The notes below the pieces were generated by a model. The model saw nothing but the letters and a program-made list of their open reading frames with translations. It ran no database searches and was not told the DNA's origin. Shown here in pieces: positions 1-4,639 of a DNA stretch of 15,204 nt (positions are counted from its first letter, which is position 1; each line of letters opens with the position of its first letter). Location of the stretch: the NCBI RefSeq assembly GCF_039768865.1, contig NZ_JBDMZQ010000159.1; one strand, 5' to 3'. Source of the stretch: Wenyingzhuangia sp039768865 (GTDB lineage: Bacteria; Bacteroidota; Bacteroidia; Flavobacteriales; Flavobacteriaceae). Position numbers and translations under genes: made by a program.

Positions 1-89
1 GAGGCATTGAACAATTAAACGAAGCGATAGCGGAGTTAAAATCTACAAAAACCCCTATTCATTTTATGAATTGGGGTTTTTGTTTTTAG
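1..89 (+). CDS. 3' end of an unidentified upstream gene (partial)
   Basis: The only frame open from the window edge past base 18 is frame 3. Codons from base 3 give GIEQLNEAIAELKS, then 14 more residues encoded by the terminator hairpin, ending at TAG 87-89. The other two forward frames stop at 8-10 and 16-18. The first 14 residues look like a real amphipathic C-terminal helix, of the kind that closes many fold-type I PLP enzymes, but 28 residues cannot identify the family. The odd part is that the reading frame passes through the terminator and stops inside its T-run. Alternatively the gene ends at 16-18 in frame 1 and this peptide is spurious. Confidence 0.4.
   Translation, partial: GIEQLNEAIAELKSTKTPIHFMNWGFCF
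46..87 (+). terminator. Rho-independent terminator of the upstream gene
   Basis: A long hairpin pairs 46-62 with 66-82: a 10-bp outer stem (CAAAAACCCC with GGGGTTTTTG), one T-T mismatch, then six inner pairs and a 3-nt TTT loop. It is followed by five T at 83-87. It should end + strand transcription arriving from the left and insulate the metallophosphoesterase gene. Confidence 0.85.
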
Positions 90-97
90 AGTTTTCC

Positions 98-105
98 TAT
101 TTTTA
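98..105 (+). promoter_or_regulatory. Weak candidate Bacteroidota -7 box for the phosphatase gene
   Basis: TATTTTTA at 98-105 matches TAnnTTTG at all but the last base. It would start transcription near 109, leaving a leader of about 19 nt before the ATG at 128, similar to other genes here. No TTG sits at the preferred 18-20 nt distance; the nearest, at 80-82, leaves only 15 nt. Confidence 0.3.
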
Positions 106-127
106 CAATTAAATCAAAAAGAAAAGT

Positions 128-853
128 ATGTCTAGGACGTTGGTAGTAGGAGATATTCACGGAGGATTAAAGGCTTTGGATCAAGTGTTAGAGAGGGCAA
201 AAGTTACCACAGACGATCTCATTGTTTTTTTAGGAGATTACGTAGATGGTTGGGGACAGTCTTTCGAGGTCATCAATAAGTTGATCTCCTTGAAGTCTTC
301 TCATCGCTGTGTTTTTTTACGAGGAAATCATGATGGTTTGTTTTTAAACTGGTTGACAAAGTCTAAAGACAATCCAAACTGGTTGTTGCATGGCGGTCAA
401 GCAACTATAGATTCGTATCGCAATCGACCTTACAATTTTATTAAAATACACATCAACTTTTTAGAAAATCTAGAGAATTATTATTTGGATAGTGAAAACA
501 GGTTGTTTGTTCATGCTGGTTTTACTAATGTAAGAGGTGTTGGAGAAGAGCATTTTTCTAAAATGCTATATTGGGATAGATCTTTATGGGAAACAGCTTT
601 GGCAGCCAGAAATTTACCTTTAAACGACAGTTATTACCCTAAGAGGTTGAAACTTTATAAGGAAATATTCATTGGACATACCGCATTGTCCAAGATCGAT
701 ATGGATACACCTTTTCAAGCGGCTAATGTATGGAATATTGATACAGGAGCAGCATTTACAAATCCGTTAACGCTTATGGATGTGGATACAAAGGAGTTTT
801 GGCAAAGTGATGCTTTGCCCTCATTATATCCAAATGAAAAAGGTAGAAATTAA
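128..853 (+). CDS. PPP-type metallophosphoesterase (serine/threonine phosphatase-like)
   Basis: This 241-residue protein has the calcineurin-like metal-binding motifs in order: GDIHG (8-12), GDYVD (36-40), GNHD (66-69), an HAG motif with His129, and GHT with His184, plus a late NIDTG (203-207). That order and length fit the bacterial PrpA/ApaH-like PPP group, which binds two metal ions and hydrolyses phosphoesters in the cytoplasm. Whether the substrate is a phosphoprotein or a nucleotide such as Ap4A cannot be told. The second motif reads GDYVDGW where the family usually has GDxVDRG, so the arginine that normally contacts phosphate is a glycine. The ATG at 128 places GDIHG near the N-terminus, as expected. 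It sits alone after a terminator; the next gene has its own promoter. Confidence 0.88.
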   Translation: MSRTLVVGDIHGGLKALDQVLERAKVTTDDLIVFLGDYVDGWGQSFEVINKLISLKSSHRCVFLRGNHDGLFLNWLTKSKDNPNWLLHGGQATIDSYRNRPYNFIKIHINFLENLENYYLDSENRLFVHAGFTNVRGVGEEHFSKMLYWDRSLWETALAARNLPLNDSYYPKRLKLYKEIFIGHTALSKIDMDTPFQAANVWNIDTGAAFTNPLTLMDVDTKEFWQSDALPSLYPNEKGRN

Positions 854-876
854 TTGTAAAATACCTTTTAAATCAA

Positions 877-905
877 TTGAGTAATGATAACTTTTATTAC
901 TTTTG
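877..905 (+). promoter_or_regulatory. Bacteroidota sigma-ABfr promoter for the DUF6341-like gene and trmB
   Basis: TTG at 877-879, an 18-nt spacer, then TACTTTTG at 898-905, a full match to TAnnTTTG. The expected start of transcription is near 909. This lies downstream of an in-frame ATG at 884 and so favours translation from ATG 926. Confidence 0.7.
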
Positions 906-925
906 TAGTGTTAAAAAATATTATT

Positions 926-1135
926 ATGATAGCATTAAATATATTTCACGCCATAGATGATTTATTCACAAAAGGATTGTTTTTACCTTTTAAAGCATTA
1001 CGTTTTAGCGAATCTTGGTGGGGGTCTAACCTTATCAACTTTGTTTTTGTAATTGTTGTTTTGGTGTATTTTGCTTACTGGATGAAAGAGTCTAAGAGGT
1101 TTAAAGATACAAATACAGAAGATTCTTCAAAATAA
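926..1135 (+). CDS. Small DUF6341-like membrane protein
   Basis: A 69-residue protein: an amphipathic N-terminal part (NIFHAIDDLFTKGLFLPF), a tryptophan pair at 31-32 within SESWWGSN, one hydrophobic helix at about 36-52, then YWMKESKR and a polar acidic tail. This pattern matches what I remember of DUF6341, a family of unknown function in Flavobacteriia. An upstream in-frame ATG at 884 would add 14 residues, but it precedes the predicted transcription start near 909, so I chose ATG 926. The stop is 9 nt before the trmB start, so the two genes are probably co-transcribed. It probably sits in the inner membrane with the charged tail in the cytoplasm; no activity can be inferred. Confidence 0.75.
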   Translation: MIALNIFHAIDDLFTKGLFLPFKALRFSESWWGSNLINFVFVIVVLVYFAYWMKESKRFKDTNTEDSSK

Positions 1136-1144
1136 GTAGCTAGA

Positions 1145-1816
1145 TTGGGAAGTAAAAATAAGTTAAAACGTTTTCATGAAAATGAAACTTTTTTAAACGT
1201 TATACAGCCAACTAGAGAAGAGGTTATTTCTGGATTTAAACATCAAGGAAAGTGGAATGAATTCTTTGGAAACAACCATCCCATTGTTTTGGAGTTAGGT
1301 TGTGGAAAAGGAGAGTATACAGTTGCCTTAGCAAAAAGGAACCCTGAGGTCAATTATATTGGAATTGATATAAAAGGGGCTCGTTTTTGGAGAGGCGCAA
1401 AGACAGCAGTTGAAGAACAACTTCCCAACGTAGCTTTTATTCGAACTCAAATCGAATTGGTAGATTTTATATTTGCTGAAAATGAAGTTAGTGAAATTTG
1501 GATAACTTTCCCTGACCCCCAAATCAAATATAAAAGGACCAAACACCGTATGACCGGTGATGCGTTCCTGAAGAGATATCACAAGGTGTTGAACACTAAA
1601 GGAGTTATGCATTTAAAAACAGACAGTGAGTTTATGCATGGTTATACGCTTGGTTTGTTACATGGACAAGGTCATGATGTTTTATATGCCAATCATGATG
1701 TGTATAGGCAAGAAGGAGCTCCCGAAGAAGTCACACAAATACAAACTTATTACGAGGGTCAATATTTAGAAAATGGCAAGGCAATTACCTATATCAAGTT
1801 TAAGATACAATTCTAA
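1145..1816 (+). CDS. trmB: tRNA (guanine-N7)-methyltransferase
   Basis: TrmB uses S-adenosylmethionine to methylate N7 of G46 in the tRNA variable loop. The 223 residues carry the family's Rossmann methyltransferase motifs: ELGCGKGEY (50-58) for SAM, GIDIKG (73-78), the TFPDPQIK loop (121-128, normally FPDPWxK), KHRMT (133-137) and LKTD (157-160). Length is normal. The start codon is TTG at 1145, giving an N-terminus MGSKNKLKRF that fits flavobacterial homologues; no in-frame ATG comes before motif I. The tryptophan usual in FPDPWxK is a glutamine here, which I recall as common in this phylum. The gene follows the small membrane protein by 9 nt and is probably driven from the promoter at 877-905. 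No terminator is visible in the 23 nt before the convergent gene. Confidence 0.95.
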   Translation: MGSKNKLKRFHENETFLNVIQPTREEVISGFKHQGKWNEFFGNNHPIVLELGCGKGEYTVALAKRNPEVNYIGIDIKGARFWRGAKTAVEEQLPNVAFIRTQIELVDFIFAENEVSEIWITFPDPQIKYKRTKHRMTGDAFLKRYHKVLNTKGVMHLKTDSEFMHGYTLGLLHGQGHDVLYANHDVYRQEGAPEEVTQIQTYYEGQYLENGKAITYIKFKIQF

Positions 1817-1839
1817 AAAAACATTGTTTAACTGGTTTG

Positions 1840-2664
1840 TTACAAGTATACTTTTGCTCCTAGGGCTACCATTTTATAGCTGACGTTTCCAATTTGATAA
1901 AATCGATAACCCGCTTCCATTGCATACTGTCTTAGATGGTAGTTAAAGTTTATTTTTGTCTGTGTTATCCCATTGTCATAAAATGGAGTTTTTTTGTATT
2001 CTAAACCAAGACTAAGCGGAACGGAGAGGAAATAACTTACACCCGTATTGTAAGTAAAATAAGCTTTGTTTACCTGAGAGTGAACATAACTAGCCCCTAG
2101 ACCGTAGTTTAAGCATATTTTTTTTGTTCTGATACGATAGTAATTAACGGTGAGATCGTGCATAAAAAATTGGCTACGGATGTCATTATCAGATTCTAGT
2201 AAATACAACTGGTTGTATTCAATGTTTGTGCGTTCTAAAAATCTAAATTTAACATTCAAATTATTCCCATAAGTGTGATTCATGTCTGTCAATACAACAT
2301 TTGAAAGATCAACTCTGTTTGCGACAAATCCATTGGTGTCAATGGTGTAATCACCTCTCATTTTGTTAGCATATGGGTGTGGAGTGAGCTTCATTTTGGA
2401 ATGTTTTGTATTTTGCTCAAAAAAGCTTTCAACAAAAATGCCATAGGTAACCTTTGTAGTAATCCAGACGAGAGGTCTGATCAATAACTCATAAGCCATA
2501 TAGTCTCCAAAAGAAAAGTTCTTTTCGTTTTGAATATTTTTTTCACTGCTAGTCTTTGGAGCCGTTATATTTTCTTTCAAACCCTCTTTCGCTTTGTCTA
2601 GCTTTTGTGCAGATAAGGGAATGGAAAACAATAATAGGCTAAATACTAAGAATTTGTATTTCAT
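1840..2664 (-). CDS. Secreted protein, probable outer-membrane beta-barrel, unknown function
   Basis: This 274-residue protein starts with a clear Sec signal peptide (K2, K4, hydrophobic core 5-16, cleavage likely after LSA at 17-19). A short Lys/Glu/Asn-rich linker follows. From about residue 50 to the end there are alternating hydrophobic/polar stretches rich in Tyr and Phe, for example YGLGASYVHS and INFNYHLRQYAMEAGYRFYQ, ending in KMVALGAKVYL. These look like transmembrane beta-strands. I do not recognise the family. It has its own promoter (2695-2724), runs toward trmB and is divergent from the repair gene, so its neighbours say little about its role. A porin or an assembly or surface protein are all possible. 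Confidence 0.65.
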   Translation of the reverse strand: MKYKFLVFSLLLFSIPLSAQKLDKAKEGLKENITAPKTSSEKNIQNEKNFSFGDYMAYELLIRPLVWITTKVTYGIFVESFFEQNTKHSKMKLTPHPYANKMRGDYTIDTNGFVANRVDLSNVVLTDMNHTYGNNLNVKFRFLERTNIEYNQLYLLESDNDIRSQFFMHDLTVNYYRIRTKKICLNYGLGASYVHSQVNKAYFTYNTGVSYFLSVPLSLGLEYKKTPFYDNGITQTKINFNYHLRQYAMEAGYRFYQIGNVSYKMVALGAKVYL

Positions 2665-2668
2665 TTTT

Positions 2669-2676
2669 TAAATTTG
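2669..2676 (+). promoter_or_regulatory. -7 box for the alkyltransferase-like gene
   Basis: TAAATTTG at 2669-2676 is a full TAnnTTTG match on the + strand. Transcription would start near 2680, giving a leader of about 27 nt before TTG 2707. There is no TTG at the preferred upstream distance (the nearest, 2654-2656, leaves 12 nt), so it may be weak. It points toward the opposite promoter at 2695-2724. Confidence 0.5.
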
Positions 2677-2694
2677 AGTAATCATAACACAAAT

Positions 2695-2724
2695 CAAAAA
2701 TAGAGATTGGAGTCTAAATCACAA
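2695..2724 (-). promoter_or_regulatory. Bacteroidota sigma-ABfr promoter for the beta-barrel gene
   Basis: Read on the minus strand: TTG at 2724-2722, a 19-nt spacer, then TATTTTTG at 2702-2695. Both boxes and the spacing are near ideal. The start of transcription is expected near 2691, about 27 nt before the ATG at 2664. The upstream TTG lies inside the first codons of the divergent repair gene. Confidence 0.75.
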
Positions 2725-3039
2725 GATTTTTTTCAAAAAGTATTTACTGTTGCGAGACAAATACCTATCGGAAGAGTTACTTCATACGGCGCTATTGCGG
2801 TTTATTTAGGCTCAGCTAAATCTGCCAGAATAGTAGGCTATGCGATGAATGCTTCGCACGGAGATCTTACTATTCCTGCACATAGGGTTGTGAATAGAAA
2901 AGGATTACTCAGTGGTAAACACCATTTTGAAGGTTCTAATTTGATGCAACAACTTTTAGAGAGCGAAGGGATTGTGGTAAAAGACAATCAAGTCCAAGAT
3001 TTTGATAAAATATTCTGGGATCCTTGTAAAGTCTTGTGA
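2707..3039 (+). CDS. Alkyltransferase-like (ATL) protein, MGMT family
   Basis: A 110-residue protein covering only the DNA-binding domain of O6-alkylguanine-DNA methyltransferases. Family motifs include GRVTSYGAIA (22-31), a helix-turn-helix around SARIVGYAMN (39-48), and IPAHRVVNR (56-64) followed by GLLSGKHHF. In active enzymes the last motif is PCHRV; here Ala58 replaces the alkyl-acceptor cysteine, so it cannot repair by transfer. ATL proteins of this type bind O6-alkylguanine, flip it out and flag it for nucleotide excision repair. The start is TTG 2707: a stop codon lies two codons upstream, and a later start would remove conserved sequence. The mrp gene follows after 108 nt with its own promoter box. 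Confidence 0.88.
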   Translation: MESKSQDFFQKVFTVARQIPIGRVTSYGAIAVYLGSAKSARIVGYAMNASHGDLTIPAHRVVNRKGLLSGKHHFEGSNLMQQLLESEGIVVKDNQVQDFDKIFWDPCKVL

Positions 3040-3119
3040 CTTGAAAACACAATCTGTGTAAAATTTTAATTTAAACAAGAGTATAAGAACTCTATAGAAC
3101 ACATTATTAGTGAATAGCT

Positions 3120-3127
3120 TATCTTTG
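3120..3127 (+). promoter_or_regulatory. -7 box for mrp (and nfu)
   Basis: TATCTTTG at 3120-3127 fully matches TAnnTTTG. Transcription would start near 3131, 17 nt before the ATG at 3148. No TTG is found 18-20 nt upstream. The rest of 3040-3147 holds only a 5-bp hairpin at 3047-3059 and no gene. Confidence 0.55.
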
Positions 3128-3147
3128 CTGGTAAATTTAAATACACT

Positions 3148-4290
3148 ATGATGAGTATTACAAAGTCCTCAATACAATCGATTTTAGAAACCATAACGGC
3201 TCCTGGCGAGGGTAAGAGTTTGGTTGAGAACAAAAACGTGATCAATATCAATGTTTTTGGTGAAGAGGTAGTGATTGATGTGCAAATTAGCAATCCAACG
3301 TTACAGGCAAAAAAGAAAACAGAAACAGAAATTGAAAAAGCTATTGTCGCTCAGTTCTCTTCGGCGAAGGTAAAAGTCAATTTATCTGTTGCAACCAAGA
3401 AAGTTGAACCTAAAGAAAATCCTAATCAGATCAAAGGAGATAAAATTCCAGGGATTCAAAATATAATAGCAGTAGCCTCTGGAAAAGGAGGAGTAGGGAA
3501 ATCTACAGTGACTGCAAACATGGCGGTCTCTCTACAAAAAATGGGTTTTAAGGTAGGGGTGTTGGATGCCGATGTCTATGGTCCTTCCATGCATATTATG
3601 TTTGATGTTGCCAAGGCCAAACCTATTTCTATAAATGTTGAGGGGCGTTCTAAAATGAAACCTATTGAAAATTATGGAGTGAAGTTATTGTCGTTAGGTT
3701 TTTTTACCAATCCAAATGAAGCAGTTATTTGGAGAGGACCGATGGCTTCTAAGGCATTAAACCAAATGATTTTTGATGCAGATTGGGGAACCTTAGATTT
3801 TTTATTAATTGATTTACCACCCGGGACAGGAGACATACATTTGTCTATTGTACAGGCTTTACCCATAACAGGAGCTGTAGTGGTGAGTACTCCACAAAAC
3901 ATTGCATTGGCTGATGCTAAAAAAGGAGTTGCGATGTTCCAACAGAAAAACATTAACGTTCCTGTATTGGGAATTATAGAGAACATGAGTTACTTTACTC
4001 CTGCGGAATTGCCAGAAAATAAATATTATATCTTTGGTCAAGATGGAGCAAAACATTTGGCAGAGGATTTAGAAACGGCTTTCTTAGGTGAAGTGCCATT
4101 GGTACAAAGTATTAGGGAAGCAGGTGATTTTGGTCATCCTGTTGCTTTACAAGAAGGGACACCACAAGAATCAGCATTTAAAGAAATCACAAAAAATATG
4201 GCAGGTGAGCTGGTGAAGAGGAATACAGATTTGCCCCCTACTGAAGCGGTAAAAATCACAACGATGAGTGGTTGTTCAACCAAAAAATAA
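3148..4290 (+). CDS. mrp: Mrp/ApbC-type iron-sulfur carrier ATPase
   Basis: Mrp/ApbC proteins are deviant-Walker P-loop ATPases that bind Fe-S clusters and deliver them to apoproteins in the cytoplasm. The 380 residues show an N-terminal MIP18/DUF59 domain (about 1-85), a Lys/Pro linker, then the NTPase: Walker A SGKGGVGKST (111-120), DADVYGPS (140-147), RGPM (196-199) and IDLPPGTGD (221-229). After ENMSYF (278-283), where bacterial Mrp usually has CPHC, this protein has TPAELPENKYYIFG and no CxxC. Its only cysteine is Cys376 in the tail TTMSGCSTKK. I recall this arrangement in Bacteroidota homologues. ATG ATG at 3148 leaves a two-codon start ambiguity. nfu follows after 35 nt, which supports the Fe-S role. 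Confidence 0.93.
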   Translation: MMSITKSSIQSILETITAPGEGKSLVENKNVININVFGEEVVIDVQISNPTLQAKKKTETEIEKAIVAQFSSAKVKVNLSVATKKVEPKENPNQIKGDKIPGIQNIIAVASGKGGVGKSTVTANMAVSLQKMGFKVGVLDADVYGPSMHIMFDVAKAKPISINVEGRSKMKPIENYGVKLLSLGFFTNPNEAVIWRGPMASKALNQMIFDADWGTLDFLLIDLPPGTGDIHLSIVQALPITGAVVVSTPQNIALADAKKGVAMFQQKNINVPVLGIIENMSYFTPAELPENKYYIFGQDGAKHLAEDLETAFLGEVPLVQSIREAGDFGHPVALQEGTPQESAFKEITKNMAGELVKRNTDLPPTEAVKITTMSGCSTKK

Positions 4291-4310
4291 TGTTACTTTT
4301 AACAAAGTAA
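4291..4310 (+). repeat. Two mutually exclusive small hairpins between mrp and nfu
   Basis: Bases 4291-4295 (TGTTA) can pair with 4300-4304 (TAACA), or 4293-4299 (TTACTTT) with 4304-4310 (AAAGTAA). The two stems share bases and cannot form together. They sit directly after the mrp stop, 16 nt before nfu. No T-run follows, so this is not a terminator. It could affect mRNA stability or nfu translation, or be chance in AT-rich sequence. Confidence 0.35.
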
Positions 4311-4325
4311 AACCTATTTAGAAAA

Positions 4326-4562
4326 ATGAGTAGAGAAGAGTTACAAAAAAATGTAGAAATTGCATTGGATGAAATACGCCCTTTTTTAGAATCGGATGGT
4401 GGAAATATCTCTTTGGTTTCTATAGAAGAAAATATCGTAACCGTTAAGTTAGAAGGCGCTTGTGTAGGTTGTAATGTCAATCAAATGACTCTAAAAAATG
4501 GAGTAGAGGCTACAATAAAGAAACACGCTCCCCAAATACAAGAAGTAATAGATATAAGCTAG
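4326..4562 (+). CDS. NifU-like C-terminal domain protein (Nfu Fe-S scaffold/carrier)
   Basis: This 78-residue protein is a stand-alone Nfu domain. It has the acidic first helix and DGGNISLV (24-31), then the cluster-binding motif GACVGCNVNQMTLKNGVE, with Cys46 and Cys49 forming CxxC. Such proteins dimerise to hold a [4Fe-4S] cluster between the two CxxC pairs and pass it to client enzymes. Length matches single-domain Nfu proteins. It lies 35 nt after mrp on the same strand with no convincing promoter between, so the two are probably one transcript. Mrp here lacks a CxxC of its own, so Nfu may supply the cluster thiols for the pair (inference). A strong terminator follows at 4591-4623. Confidence 0.93.
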   Translation: MSREELQKNVEIALDEIRPFLESDGGNISLVSIEENIVTVKLEGACVGCNVNQMTLKNGVEATIKKHAPQIQEVIDIS

Positions 4563-4590
4563 AACGCTTGCTACACACTTTATAAAATTG

Positions 4591-4623
4591 AAAATCCCTA
4601 ACGAAGTTCGTTAGGGATTTTTT
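4591..4623. terminator. Bidirectional Rho-independent terminator
   Basis: A perfect hairpin pairs 4591-4604 with 4608-4621 around a 3-nt loop, with a core CCCTAACG/CGTTAGGG. Six T at 4618-4623 serve the + strand and four A at 4591-4594 give a shorter T-run on the minus strand. It lies between convergent nfu (ends 4562) and the ABC-F gene (ends 4640) and can serve both. Confidence 0.9.
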
Positions 4624-4639
4624 GTGATTGTTGAGCTGT

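Noticed and set aside
884..925. N-terminal extension of the DUF6341-like protein from ATG 884
   Set aside because: The predicted transcription start near 909 lies downstream of it, and Met 926 gives the family-like N-terminus.
3047..3093. Small hairpins ACACA/TGTGT (3047-3059) and AGAGT/ACTCT (3078-3093) after the ATL gene
   Set aside because: Stems of only 5 bp with no T-run; not convincing as terminators.
3066..3293. Minus-strand open frame of 75 codons over the mrp start
   Set aside because: It overlaps the mrp promoter and MIP18 domain, has no recognisable protein features and no promoter; a shadow frame.
3672..4056. Minus-strand open frames inside mrp
   Set aside because: They lie antisense to the conserved NTPase domain and encode no recognisable motifs.
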